Origin: Siphonodentalium dalli
Lineage: Eukaryota > Mollusca > Scaphopoda > Gadilida > Siphonodentaliidae
NCBI GenBank assembly: GCA_032622095.1
Contig: CP136063.1
Coordinates: forward strand, 83,739,980 to 83,803,979
Length of the DNA: 64,000 nucleotides
Reading direction: 5' to 3'
Part shown: positions 1-12,649 of the stretch, piece by piece
How the letters are laid out: each line of letters starts with the position of its first letter
Position numbering within the stretch: the first letter of the stretch is position 1
Program-made: the position numbers and the translations under genes
Notes under the pieces: model-generated
The model's database searches: none
Seen by the model: only the letters and a program-made list of their open reading frames with translations
What the model was told of the DNA's origin: nothing

Positions 1-1262
1 TTACCTTTATCTATCACCGAAAATGACATATCATTTTGAAGATTAATCGCGGACATGTCCGATTATTATTGACATTCAGCGGTTCACGCGAATGCCCGGG
101 CTAACAAAACAATTTTATTTATTTGGAGGGATGGGCCTAACTAAAGGACTAGTTGTTAAATTAACACTCAAATAAGTAAGTTGCGTCCATCAAGCATGTT
201 AGACATAACACACTGGCTAGTTGTGAAACCAACCCAAGTGGGTTAAAATTACAGGATACAACACTGTAATATGTTGAGAAATCCACTACGTAAATTGAGA
301 AGATTGCCTTCCCAACACGGTTAAACATCCAGCCACAATCGAAGGGGCAAAAAAAAGAAGCCTTTCCGAAATGGGCATTTAAAAAATGTGACAAAATTGT
401 GTGAGAATTCAAACCAGCGTCCGATATAACATTCGATTGAAGCTCCAATATAGTAGAAATGAGTGAGAAAGTGTGTCTAAAGAATGGGATTATGACAAGT
501 CATTGACGCGATATGCGGCTCATGGAATATTGGGTAGCTCTCACATGTACATGCATATGTAATAATTACCCTTTGAAGAACATTATAATTTATATAAATT
601 TTAGTATTGCATTTTTGCCTGTTTGAGTTGTTCATTTGTGAGATATGAAGGATCTGACAACAAGCAGGACGCTTTTCTAAAGTCACCTCCCCGGTGTGTT
701 ACTTCTGAATCAGAAATTATTTCATTATAGTTTAATATCTATTAGTAAGTTCCAGATTTCTCTTGTTCTGCTCCAGGTGAGTATTGATACTTGATCATCT
801 ATGAACGACCATGAATGGGTAACACATTTCGAAAACATAGAGTAAATGATATTTCCTATGAACTGTATATATACGATACTCTTACCTCTCACTAGTGTGT
901 CTGACTAGGGTATCATAAAGAGAACCTAGAATAATTTAATATTGATGCACAACTGAAAATCCTACATATGGTGTATATAATTAAATGTGTCAACAGTACT
1001 GTTGCCAAGCTAATATACATATGGCCTCTATGGCTAACCTGGTTGGTGTTTAGTCAATGGCAGTATCTATGGTATCTGCCAGTTCGGTCAATGTTCAGTT
1101 GAACTGCTCAAAAAATATTAACATTTTCTTCCACTGATAAGTTATCAGATTCTTTCAGTTATATATCACATGATAGAGTATATGGTAAATTCACAAGGAA
1201 TTTTATCATTTGCTCCCTAAATAGCGGGCAATTTAAAAATTAGTGCGCTGCAGTTTCAATGC
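1..1262. other. AT-rich stretch without recognisable gene
   Basis: I see no coding exon, RNA gene or repeat array here. The longest open frames are short, AT-driven and contain no recognisable motif. It ends at the target duplication of the hAT-like element. Confidence 0.6.
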
Positions 1263-1270
1263 TTCCACAT

Positions 1271-2420
1271 CATGCTTCTCAAAGGTACCAGTACTGGTAC
1301 TGGAACCGTCGGTACTTGAACAATTTTCACCGTACCGGTACTGAGTGTTGAGTACTAGGCGATTACAAATGACCAATCCCTGTCTGAGCCACAAGTCACG
1401 ATGCACGTGGCTCCGACTGACGTCAGGTGCAGTAACTGCAGTTGATACAATGTTGAGGGGGGTATACCATGTATATATCTATACTTCAAAGACACCAAAC
1501 CGACATGCACTTGTCCTCGAAGCTCAAATGGAATGATTGTTTTGTGGGTTTGTTGTCTTTTAAGTTGAAATAAGATATAATGATTGGTCAATGCAGACAG
1601 ATTCAGCATTATATCATTGTATTTAAATTTTATTTTATTTAAATCGGATTCAACAGTCTCAGTTTTAATAGTCATTGAAGTTGAGTGACCCTGTGTTAGT
1701 GTATGTTAACTGTTCATCATTAATTATATTCGATCGCTGAGGAAGCTTATTCAACCGCTTTGTAAAAATACCAAAGCAGAAAAGCTTACCGACCCACCAA
1801 CCATCTTGAATCTTCGCTTAATATCATATTCATACATAGGAATGACGTTGCCTGTTACCAATTTGGATATCAAATCAGTTACATTTATGGCGACTACGTT
1901 ATCTACACCCATTCGATCACAATGTTTTACAGTCACCTTAATTCAAGTCACGCAGATTGTACGCATGTATCATCGACTTTACAGTTTACCTATCCAAAAC
2001 AAAGCAATCAGTTAGCGATGCTTCTTTGTAAGATGGAACCTTACAGGCTTACACTCATTGTTCAAATACACGTTCAAACGGCTAATTGTCAACTGCAATT
2101 TGCGTGGTCTTATAAGAATCTTTGCTAAAAAAATGCCTGTTTTGAAGTGTTTTGTTGTATTGAAAACAAATGATTGATCAATCGATTGGCGAAATTCATT
2201 ATGTAAATTCTTCTAAATCCACATTGTTATCTACTTCCAGCCGTAAGGTCAACCTGCATTTCGTACCTGCCACACTGTACATACTACTCGTATACATCCA
2301 AGCAGCCACATACAATATTATCAATTGAGACTGTCAGTACCGATACCGGTACCGCGGTACCAGACGCGGAACCGTCCCGTTACATGTAGGTCTGGTACCG
2401 ACGGTACTTTGAGAAGCATG
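1271..2420. mobile_element. Non-autonomous hAT-like DNA transposon
   Basis: The ends are inverted copies: the left end begins CATGCTTCTCAAAG and the right end is its exact reverse complement. Subterminal GTACC/GGTAC-rich sequence follows on both sides. The element is bracketed by an 8-bp direct repeat, ttccacat, at 1263-1270 and 2421-2428. An 8-bp duplication is the hAT signature. The ~1150-bp interior has no ORF above ~106 codons and no transposase motif, so it would have to be mobilised in trans. Superfamily assignment rests on duplication length, not on protein homology. Confidence 0.82.
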
Positions 2421-2428
2421 TTCCACAT

Positions 2429-2843
2429 TCACATCCAGGGTCATCTTTGAGAAAACTTTTTCTTCAAATCTGATTTCAAGTTGATACACCTTGTTCGTAT
2501 TCTATAGTAAGAAAACATTGGCTTTCTCTACTATATGCCTTCAGCCAAGCAGCAAAACAGTGTTCATTTCCCTCGGTACGCTATGTCTGACCGCTGCCGA
2601 CATGTGTATTTTCTTAATTAAATCTAACGTTTTTTATTCAAGTATTTTGTCCGTTACAATTCATTCTAGCTCGATGTAGACAATTTTAAAATGAATATGG
2701 ACAGTTCAGTTTCTCAGAATAATGCACAATGAATTGTAACCTATAGAAGTCTCAAATAAATAAATGAGTGATTTATTCACTTGTATATAGGTGCTGCAGT
2801 GGCAGCGGTAAGTACTGCAGACAGCTTGTCCTTCAGTCACAAA
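2429..2843. other. No gene seen
   Basis: Between the hAT-like element and the 32-bp satellite I find no motif-bearing ORF. A 62-codon open frame at 2491-2679 has no recognisable feature. Confidence 0.5.
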
Positions 2844-3352
2844 ATAACTCACCGAATGAGTAAACGATGCACTTATAACTCACCCGAATGAGAAAATGAT
2901 GCACTTATAACTCACCGGAATGAGTAAACGATGCACTTATAACTCACCCGAATGAGTAAATGATGCACTTATAACTCACCCGAATGAGTAAACGATGCAC
3001 TTATAACTCACCCGAATGAGTAAATGATGCACTTATAACTCACCCGAATGAGTAAACGATGCACTTATAACTCACCCGAATGAGTAAACGATGCACTTAT
3101 AACTCACCGGAATGAGTAAACGATGCACTTATAACTCACCCGAATGAGTAAATGATGCACTTATAACTCACCCGAATGAGTAAACGATGCATTTATAACT
3201 CACCCGAATGAGTAAACGATGCGCTTATAACTCACCCGAATGAGTAAACGATGCATTTATAACTCACCTGAATGATCAAACGATGCACACATAAATCAAC
3301 CGAATGAATAAACGATGCACTTGTAACTCACCCGAATGAGTAAACGATGCAC
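2844..3352. repeat. 32-bp satellite, about 16 copies
   Basis: Tandem units of 32 bp run head to tail. Each contains the dyad ACTCA-CCCGAA-TGAGT followed by aaacgatgcacttata. Most units differ by one or two bases (cccg/ccgg, aaac/aaat); the copies at the right edge (3250-3350) are more diverged. The unit length is not a multiple of three and there is no sustained ORF. Confidence 0.95.
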
Positions 3353-6300
3353 GTATTCTTCTCGATTGAATACTTGTCCTCTGCACAAACCTCCCAGCCT
3401 CCATCGGCAAGATGGCCGAACCGGTACTTCCGCCAGCACGGGATCTCTATTGCGTCAACGAAACTGAAATAAGGGTTCAGCAACTCTATGTAATACCACA
3501 TGTATTTGGTTATTGTGATATTCAGTCCTTCCTTTAATCAATTAAATCTTTAATATAATGGAATATGTTTATTTGCACAATAATAAATGAAACATTGTAA
3601 AAACATCAAATAAAATTATCTTACTGTGCAGTAGCGGTATGACTTAGGTGGTCGTCTTCCTGCTGCCCTATATTAACAGTGCAATATGAAATGAGATGGC
3701 ATAATTGTGTACAATAATTATACAGACTACGGGATATTTGGTAGGCCGGTTGGTGCACAATTTAACAGTTCTATATAGATAAGAGCATTGCGGACGTCAA
3801 GGTACTATTTTATCTTTTAAATGGCAATAAAACACAAGCCATCTCACCCTAAATAACAATATATCAAAGAACATTTTTACTGTTGAATACTAATACTATT
3901 GATATCTTTTTTTTACAATAGGGTCTAAATTTCAGGCATCAAATAGGACCATCATGGAAATAAGAAAGTTCCTGCTTGGAACTTTCTTTCTGAAGTGGTC
4001 CTAGGCAATGAATAAACTTCACAGGACAGAAATATTAAAACAAAAATTACATAGTACATTTATCATCATATATTTCAACATTTTTTCTCTGATGCATGTA
4101 TGCAGACCGAACTGCGACGATCTAAGTATAAGGTATTTAAGAACATTCTGAAAATATCCGCTATCAGATATATAAAATAAGGGAACCAAATATATGTGTT
4201 AAGCCATTTGCTCATTTCTCATTTAAACCTTCCAACTAAATTACCCCCGTCAAAAGAAGATAAGTTTAATTTGTGTAAAGCCTGTTTTGCGATCAACAGG
4301 ATTTCTACATATAAAGAAACACCTTGTTTTTTGTCTAGAATAGTATGCTGTGCTAGTACACTGTACTCTTTCACCTTTGAGCTGTCTATCTTATCACTAG
4401 AATTACATGCCATCATAGTATATAGTATACAGTCTGATGTGCTGGAAATGGTAAATCCAACTGTGGCTACTGGTGATTCCATCCCCGTCGCCATTTCACA
4501 AAAGTATATGCTTCAGTTTTATCTCACAAAAGTATAATATTTAAGGTTTATTCATCTATGAATACCACACAAGTCGGTACAAGCGACATGGATAGGTTCC
4601 ACTTCTAGCGGCATGATTGTTGTCTAGTCCATTAGTAATAGGGAAGGTTCGAATCACGACAGACCGGACAAAAGTGCCAATTTTGGAAATATCATATAGA
4701 AAATATCTACTATTCAATAATTTTCTCAATAAGGAATTAATTGTTTTATGTGTCAAAAACGCCAGAAAATCGCAAAAGTTATCAAATTATGAATCTCCTC
4801 ATGAATACGCTAATAGTATAGTTTATCATATGACTTGTGTCTTTTATTGGGCTTCAGATATTTCACAATTACAGATGTTATTAGTTGGTCAATTTTTCAA
4901 ACCGACTTTTTGATTGGTTAATGTCTAACAGTTCTAGGTCAAATGCATGCACATGTAAATACATGTAGAACTATTTCAAAATACGCCAACGCAAGATAAT
5001 ATCGTTGACGAATCGACCATGAACAAATATCTCGTCTGACCAATTATACACTGTTTCCAAAATTCATAATATGACAAACTAACAAAAACATAACCAATAT
5101 GTGAGAAACGAAAAGAAAAAATCAATCGCTTGCCTGATTGTTTAATAATTTGTATTTTATTCAATGAAACGTTCGAGCAAAGCGTTCACATTCATTCATG
5201 CATTGGCAAAGAACCAGGTAATAAAAGCCTTCTAAAATCGACGTTCAAACGCCGAATAATACTTCGCAACCTGATTCTGAAAGAAAATATAAACCACATT
5301 GTGCCACAAGTAGTATCAAATTACAATATTTTCGACGAAAACGCTCCTGGCAAGCAGGGGGGGGGGGTCGAAACATAATTCCAGACAGGTACAAGTATCT
5401 GCATTTTTTGCTTTTGACCATTTTGGGTACCCAAACACCCAATTTGTTCCGTTTTTCAAACATTTTTTCTGTCCAATTTCGGACATCCACCCACTATTTT
5501 AACAAAATCAGTAATTTCCAGTTTAATATCATATGATATAGGGTTCAATACTGCTTAATTTAATAGCAGCATAGGTGGTCACTAAAAATATAGTTTTGTC
5601 TCCATCAGTTTCGTCCCCAAACAAAAGCAGAAAGTAAAAGTCTAGAAATTATGGTAAGTTTATCAACATTTCTTTGATTTTTTGTATGTCACATGTAAAT
5701 GGCATTGAAAATATGTTAGTTTTTCACGGGTGGACTTGAAACACATATCTTGTCACAGTGTTGTGTATAAAAATAACATAAAAAACAAAGAACTATATGT
5801 TCTGATATGTATACTAGAATACAAAGTACAAAACAAAGGTTGGCGAATTACTTTGAAAGAAAATGTATGTACAGTTTCAAACATACATAATAAAAAAAAC
5901 ATAATTATCCAATATGTTGTGGCAATGTCATCGTGCATGGTATGCATCTACTTACTTTTAAACATCACACATTGTCTTATACATGTATTACATGTATGCA
6001 GTTTGGTATACTTGATTTGAAATGATCATTGTATCGAACTTGATCAGCCTAATATATTGATGGTTCATATATATCACAAATGTGATATGAAGATCTACAT
6101 GTATATTAATCTAATATAAACAATTTAAATAATTTAATTTCTCCAGGATTCACCTTCTATTGTCATCTGATGCAAATTACCAATATTTTAAATATGAATT
6201 GATAAGCTAACTGACAGGAAAACCTTTACGTCTAAACCATTTATTCACGAGAATAAGGCTACTGACTAATCAGGATGAGCCTTGTGTTCAGGTTTTGGCA

Positions 6301-7150
6301 AGGTCGTATTACAATTCTATGTATATACCACATACGCTGAAATAGGTGTTATTGTATTATATGTTTCACTTTACATAACAATCTGATATGTAATGGAATT
6401 TTGATGCACAACTTTCAGAAATAATATTTGTCGTAAATTTAAACTTGATTGATCTGCACTGATCAGCTGAGTGTCTGTCTTACTAAACTGTGTTCTTATG
6501 TTACCTAATTTTAAAGCATATAGTTACCAGTACTAACAAAGCATATTGTTAGATACCTTGATATTTTAGTAGATATTTGTATTATCGAATCCGTCACTAC
6601 ATGGGATGCTATGTGAACATATACCATGTCGTCACTCATGATATACTTCTAATATCCACTAAAATCTGCAGGTATTTCAGTGTACCCCCTATTTCTTGTA
6701 TTGTTATCTGACCAGCATATGTGATTACTTTATTGAAAATAAATGTTTATTTGGAAAGTTATTTTATCTTATTTATAGTACATTGTATATGTAGCTAGGG
6801 TTAAGTCAGGTTATACACGAGACAGTTGAAATGAGATTGTGATGCAGGCAATAAATTGTGCACAAGTCCCACAGATACCATACTTTAGTAGTACATGTAC
6901 ATCCCAGTCCGAGATTTTGTAAAGTGGGGTACTCAATCACACTGATTCGTTAAGCGAGATACTCGACCGCATAAAATTTTAAGCAGGGTACCTAACCGCA
7001 CATCGGCGTCGCGTAATGATAGTGACCCCTCCAGCGTCAGTAGGTATGTGCATGGTCAATTGATAATTCAATCATGTATCACAATTACTTGTGTTTTCAT
7101 TTAACTTTTATAGATATTCTATACATTAAACTGATCTCTTAATAGTTTTT
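3353..7150. other. Long AT-rich stretch without recognisable gene
   Basis: No coding exon or RNA gene was recognised. Small features: a hairpin at 3945-4002 (listed separately), a run of Gs near 5358-5367, and scattered short AT-rich open frames (for example 5730-6020) that look like chance. Confidence 0.55.
3945..4002. repeat. Two-tier hairpin
   Basis: An 11-bp perfect stem (aagaaagttcc / ggaactttctt) surrounds a 5-nt loop at 3962-3988. An outer stem, aggacca/tggtcct, lies at 3945-3951 and 3996-4002. It could be a remnant of a small foldback element. No function can be assigned. Confidence 0.6.
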
Positions 7151-7156
7151 GGATAA

Positions 7157-7505
7157 TGACTAATTTATACTATGATCATTATGATCACTATGACTAAGAT
7201 ACTGTGGTAGTCAAAAAATTACTAACACAGTACCTCAGTCATAGTGACTAATTGGTACCAAGCTTGGTCAAGATGACTAAGATATTATCCTAGTCAAAGT
7301 GACTAAGTAGTGACATATTTAGTCAAAATGACTAACATAGCAACTTGGTTATGATGACTAATTTATTTGCTTTCGCTTAGTTAGAGTGACTATGTTTCAA
7401 CCCTTAGTCGTCATGACTAACATTCGGTCATTAGCCAAAATGGCTACCAAATCTTAGTTGAATCTGAGACAATGGTAGTGATTAAGCAAACTTAGTCACT
7501 TTGAC
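7157..7505. repeat. Cluster of TAGTCA...TGACTA dyads
   Basis: About a dozen imperfect palindromes of the form TAGTCAnnnTGACTAA recur every 25-35 bp (for example near 7236, 7267, 7291, 7320, 7405 and 7430). The spacer between dyads is not conserved, so this is a degenerate array in which the dyad is the best-kept part. Confidence 0.75.
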
Positions 7506-7632
7506 TGACTTTTTTGCAGTGCGATATGCTTGAGTAAATTAAAATTATGACCCATCTTCGAGGCGATCGTTGTTGGTGATACGCCACGTTGCGCATAGCC
7601 CTTTCTTGAAATATAATACATAGAGGATATCT

Positions 7633-7729
7633 AGTGTTTTTGAGTGGATACCGAAAATATGTCATGAGTGAGCGAGGCATTTGTCTCGGTCTCGAATGAC
7701 ATATTTTTTGGTATCCACTCAAAAACACT
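7633..7729. repeat. 97-bp foldback palindrome
   Basis: Arms of ~33 bp (agtgtttttgagtggata... and its complement at 7696-7729) flank a ~30-nt GC-richer loop containing GCGAGGC and CTCGG. The arms are almost perfectly complementary. It belongs to a group of hairpin insertions in this window (see 20324-20388 and 22565-22694). Confidence 0.85.
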
Positions 7730-8163
7730 GGGCATTCTTTTTGTTAGATGCATTTCTTAAGAAATTCACCATTTACGACGATAAATGATCTGACAATCGT
7801 CTTCAGTCGATGTATCATTTGTGAAGACAACAGCTGATCGCTACCTGTTCTCGCAATGCTACTTTTCTTCCCTTTATTTCCCCCCATAAATATGTCGAAT
7901 TTCAACATAAAATAGATTTTAGTTATAACTGTAATAATATAAGTGAATATAATATAAATTAGAATATCACAATTGGTTCTTTCACTTTGTTCTTCTTCAA
8001 TACAAACTTAGAATGAGAAATTAAACCGGAAACAGTACATCAGGAAACACCGGCTCGAAATTGTAAACTCAATTCAGTAAATTCAGTCGCTGTCAATGAC
8101 CCGAATACGTTTGAAACGCTTTGGATTTGCAATGAGGTTCATTTCATTTGTAACGGTATGATT

Positions 8164-9556
8164 CTAAGAAGCCTGGAAATAAACATTAACGGCTCCGTGA
8201 AATGTATTACCACTGAATACCGACTTCGGCAACTGTCCGGAATTGTCACAAATTTCACCATGACTTGGAAATGAGATTTCAGCAGGTATCTTTACACAGC
8301 GACTGGGGGTCGGTACAGCTGCACAGGTACTCGCACTTTCACTGCTTTCAGGATGAATTCTTGGAGAAACCGATGTTTGTATTTCTGTCATTGTCTGATA
8401 GAATATCTGATATTTGCCCACTTTGTTCTTGATTTATTTTACTGTGATTCAGTAGGCTGTTCACATTCTTATGTCCTGACACCTGAATTATTTCGTGGGC
8501 AGGTACACATTCATCACACAGTGACTGCACAAAGTGTTTCCTCGCACTGTAAGCTGTTATTAGCTTTTCGGTTTCTAGTCCAGCATCAATGAACATATTC
8601 TTCATTATCGCATAGATGTTATTTAATCCAAATGCATTTTTAACCACGATTTTCCCTAGTTCCATCCACCCTTGATGGTTGATCGCCAAGAAAAATGGTG
8701 AGTCAGGCGCGCAAATTTCAGCTGGTCTCTTTTCTGCAAATAGCTGATATAAGGTGACAGGATCTTTCAATTTGTCTTATACCGAATACGCTCTGAGTTT
8801 GACTTACCTGACATCCCTTGGGTTTTTTCCAGTTCTCGTTTTCGTTTGTCGCTCTTGGGTATATAACATATTACATGCCCGCCTCATCTTCTCTTACTTC
8901 AACGTCATCCCATCTCAGTGAGTAAGTTTCTTGGCCAGTTCGCATTCCGAAATGTAGCGTACACATCAGCCACATTGAATTCAGCAGTGATTTTGGATTA
9001 GGAGGTCCAAGTAATTTTGCGGCAAAATGTTTATCTATGTCAGTTTGAGACAGTAGATCTGCAGCATGTGGCTTGTTTCCTCGACCCATAGATTTTAACG
9101 GCTTTTGTTTGTTTTTTAGTGTTTGTCGGCATTTGGCAAATATGTGGTCAGTTATGAGTGACGCTTCATAGTTCTTACTCCTTAGATATCGTTCAAAAGA
9201 TGATATGTAAGCGCGCAGTGTTGTTGGCTCAAATTCAATCAGGAATTCAGAAATGAGTTTAGAAAGTTTATTCCGTGGAATTTCCTCTATCATTGTTATT
9301 TCAGCACTTTCCAAAGCATACAGGCTAAAAAAAAGTCATACTCAGGCTTTCTTTTGTTGTTCACATTCTGCTGCTCTTGGCTGAAATTATCAACATCATC
9401 TCCAGATATTTTGATAAACCTCAGATTGTCCATTCTTCTCTGGTTTCCAACACTTTTGACAGAATGAGCCGAAGATGTACTTGAAGGTGTAGTGATGACA
9501 GGGTTAATTCCGTCGATTTTATCAAACAAAATGCTACTGCTAGGTACTGTGTCCAA
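8164..9556 (-). pseudogene. Crypton-type (DUF3504) tyrosine recombinase, degraded
   Basis: Minus-strand pieces form one tyrosine-recombinase-like protein. The N-terminal linker lies at 9556-9335 (RFIKISGDDVDNF). The core-binding segment lies at 9314-8871 (EEIPRNKLSKLISEF, EPTTLRAYISSFERYLR) and includes the first catalytic arginine (FGMRTGQE). After a short frameshifted stretch (QTKTRTGKNPRDVR) the catalytic C-terminus lies at 8770-8350 (LYQLFAEKRPAEI, YSARKHF, SGHKN). The tail, ending FSGNTFHGAVNVYF, lies at 8421-8164. Breaks: a frameshift at the A8 run 9327-9334, another near 8876, stops at 8804-8806 and 8777-8779, and a frameshift near 8390. The expected nucleophilic tyrosine after SLLN is His (codon at 8444-8446) and the HxxR histidine is Tyr. 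In life the family cuts and rejoins DNA in the nucleus. Family assignment is from motif memory; a KIAA1958/ZMYM-like domesticated relative is the alternative. Confidence 0.8.
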
Positions 9557-9644
9557 CCCAGTTCCACTTCCAGCATCACCACCACAAGAAACTGTTCCCT
9601 TGACGAATCCTCATCAATCTCCTTAAATAACTGCTTGAATTTCC

Positions 9645-9660
9645 GGGGGGGGGGGGGGGG
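9645..9660 (+). repeat. G16 homopolymer
   Basis: Sixteen consecutive Gs lie just upstream (in transcript sense) of the recombinase pseudogene. The run is prone to slippage and G-quadruplex formation, and its length may be unreliable in an assembly. Confidence 0.9.
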
Positions 9661-9965
9661 TTATTTCCCCAAAGATAATCTCCGACGAGAGTTGAACGGC
9701 CTTCCATATTTTCCGCACAACCTAAACAAAGCAGACATGTTCAGTATAGAAGAAGAGGAAAGATAACTCTACTGATGCGCGTGGATTTTGAAATATTCCG
9801 GTAACGCATTGGTACACGCAAGTTAATCAGTCGCACGCGCGAGCTAGTGTGAAATTATATTCTTCCATATCCCCTTCTGTGTGATATCCATGTTTATCTA
9901 AACGCGTTTTTTTCTATAATTCACTGTTAATCGTATAATAAACATAAGTATGTAAGATGTATTTA

Positions 9966-10532
9966 CCTTACTCGTATTTAAATCCGCGCAGTACTATTTT
10001 TCGCTTAATTTTGAATTCGTGCACATTATATTCGCACACCACTGTTTTTTTTTCGTAAAAGGTATGATCTGATGACAGTTTCAGTGTATATGTGTATATT
10101 AGAGACCATCACGACAAAATGGACATTAAACAGAACACCGTTACTTTGTTCTTTATATATTGATATAGTTAAATCGTTATATATGTGGACATTATTGATA
10201 CGAAGTGGGAAGTATTAAACCAAAAATATCGTATTGGCGGCTGAAAAAGTTAACACTTCGCTGCATGTACATTTAAAACTTGATGTGATATTATAAGTAA
10301 CTCAGATTACATGTGTATGAGCATGGCTTCACTCGTGGTTTGTGGATTTGGTGACCTGTTTTTCTGCTTTCATTCTGGTATACGTGTGATTCTTACAAGC
10401 AATTGCCATATCTTATTTTACCCGTGGATATACGGTAAACTTTGAAGTCGTAATAATGTTCGCTCATTTTTAAATTCGCGCACCAATGGGTGTGCGAAAA
10501 ATAGTACTGCGCGAATTTAAATACTAGTAAGG
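9966..10532. mobile_element. Tc1/mariner-like miniature element
   Basis: Inverted ends of ~41 bp begin CCTTACTCGTATTTAAAT at the left and CCTTACTAGTATTTAAAT (reverse complement) at the right, continuing through CGCGCAGTACTATTTTTCGC. They are flanked by TA dinucleotides at 9964-9965 and 10533-10534. TA duplication is the Tc1/mariner hallmark. The 567-bp body has no transposase ORF. Confidence 0.82.
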
Positions 10533-10559
10533 TAGCTAAAATTTAATACACCATTCTAA

Positions 10560-10683
10560 ATCAAACTGGTATAACATAACTAGTAATTGAAGCGCGTGTG
10601 TGCGTTTATATGGCCAGTATGGCCGTGATATATGGCCTATATAGCGGCTAAAACGACGTTAAACTCTCAATCAATCAATCAAT
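10560..10683 (+). mobile_element. Probable SINE/LINE 3' tail ending in (TCAA)n
   Basis: The segment ends ctaaaacgacgttaaactc followed by four TCAA repeats, resembling 3' ends of invertebrate short retroposons. No clear RNA polymerase III boxes or target duplication were identified, so the 5' limit is arbitrary. Confidence 0.4.
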
Positions 10684-11397
10684 ACGTGTCTAGTCTATAG
10701 TGAGGTGAAATCAGTTGTCCGCGAAGACGGCATGACACGTTCAGTCATGTCTGGATTATGGGACTAATGACGTTTTGACGTCATGACGCCGTAACTGCCT
10801 TCATTTAGCTAACAAATGAAACTGATCTAATATGAACTTATGCAGGACATATTTATAACAACTTACTGTTTATAAATAAATAAATACTTCAGTTGTCTAT
10901 TGCCTCAATGTCATATCGAAAGTTGTGAAGTAGCAAATTTGTTTCATTGCCTAATCCGCGATTTTGTGAAACCACTGCCGGAAGTCACGTGATTTTTTCA
11001 CGAAAAAGTTGTCGCACGCTATATCTACATATAAGAATGGAGTAAAGTTGAAACAAACATGTCTTTGTTAATTTTGGTGCTTGGACCCACCAGATCTGAC
11101 GGTGCTTTGGAAACATTGCACAAACTAATTACTCTCATAGCACTGAGATGTCGGTCTACATGTACATGCATATACATATACAACTGTGGACAACCTAATT
11201 ATGGTCATCATATCAAGGAGTTGCCCGTATATATTCAAAAATATTTTCATAAAAAATATTCCCCTGCTGAGTCCATACTGATCTATATGTGCCCTTGATT
11301 TCTTCCAACGGAATTAAAGTGACAACATTAATTTACGCTAAAGATGAATTATCTCTTCTGCAACATGATTTATATAGTTTCCTGGGTATCTATATAT
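10684..11397. other. No gene seen
   Basis: A 79-codon open frame at 11059-11298 shows no domain or signal and is probably chance. No repeats were noted. Confidence 0.5.
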
Positions 11398-11530
11398 GCC
11401 ATCAACGTCGTTTTTCGGTTGATCTATGAGCGTATAGACCGATCAGTAGACGAATAACATACGAAGTATGTTATTCGTCTACTGATGGGTCTATACGCTC
11501 ATAGATCAACCGAAAAACGACGTTGATGGC
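11398..11530. repeat. 133-bp near-perfect palindrome
   Basis: Arms of 65 bp are complementary with a single mismatch (gaccgat versus gacccat) around a 3-nt centre (gaa, 11463-11465). The outer end is gccatcaacgtcg. Complementarity stops abruptly outside this range. The arms are more GC-rich than the surroundings. No terminal duplication was found. Confidence 0.95.
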
Positions 11531-12640
11531 TTATAATTACAACTATAACACTTTATTTTCAACTATCTATTATTAATCCATCTCAGAAAATTAATTGCCA
11601 AAACATGATTTTCCGTTGGACGATCTCGGAATTTGGTTGATGGGCCGAAAATAAATTGGCCGAAATTGTCACTGGCAACGAGCAACTTCGTCAAGCAAAC
11701 TTTCAGAAAATAAATATTTACACTTCAACTTCAATTTTCAGCAATGAACTATACATGATAAAAAAGAATTACTTGTTTGGCTACGATTTACGTTTAAAAT
11801 GACTCAATAACAACCCAATAATTATCAACACACACAGTCGAATCCGCGATCTCCGGTAAAATTATTAGCTCCAGACCAGTCCGATGACCGATGTAATTTG
11901 TAAACAAATGCCCTGATCATATATAATGTGCTCGTGACAAATGTCATGTCATTAGCATTGTTATGAAGCTGAAAAATGTTAAAAGGGTTGTAATCGGGTA
12001 ACACATTTTATTTATTTCCAATAAAATTTGCCCATGTTGATCAGCCTGATTCATGATAAGTTGTGTTCACAGCAGTAACTATACACGTTGTCATAGACGC
12101 TTTTTCGAAAATTGGACAAATAAAAAACGCGGCACGAACTTTGAGTGTTCAATCGAGCGTTACAAAAACATGAATAATGCTGAAATGAACAGACATAAGT
12201 ATAGTATAGTATAGATAAGAAGCAGAGACATGGAATATAGACATAAACTACTTGTTCAAATGTTTGTAGCATTGAGTTTTCGAGTTGTTTTTTCACTGAA
12301 ATTCTAATGGAATTCTCGTTCCGCGCTTTCGAATCATCCGGGGACGTCGTGTGGGGCGATGGTTATAGACTCGCCCATTTTTCTTAAAGTGTCACTACGC
12401 GATGTGACTCGTCTACTGCAACGTCTATGTACTGATAGATCAGGTCACGCGGTAGCCTCTCGACCAATCAAATGCCCGCATTTCGACGAAAACGAAAGTA
12501 GTTGTAATTAATTATATATAAACTAGATGAAACAGGATCGCGAAGGGATCCTTTATTCTGCGTCGGGGAAGGGGGGCTCTGCCTCCTACACAAAGGGGCC
12601 TGTAACATGTGTGCGCTTGGCGCACATGACAGACAGATCC
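11531..12640. other. No gene seen
   Basis: AT-rich DNA with no recognisable exon, apart from a short inner palindrome (ggatcgcgaagggatcc) near 12536-12552. Confidence 0.5.
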
Positions 12641-12649
12641 TACTCTTAT

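Noticed and set aside
4600-4670. Possible tRNA or tRNA-SINE (GGTTCGAATC box)
   Set aside because: The B-box-like string stands alone; flanking bases do not pair as a T arm, and no A box at proper spacing or acceptor stem is visible.
8801-8810. Intron starting at CAG|GTAAGT in the recombinase
   Set aside because: The following bases still encode the family's conserved linker and catalytic domain in register; the TAA is better explained as a nonsense mutation.
11456-11472. loxP-like site at the centre of the 133-bp palindrome (ATAACATACGAAGTATGTTAT)
   Set aside because: Superficial resemblance only; no asymmetric 8-bp spacer and the arms do not match loxP.
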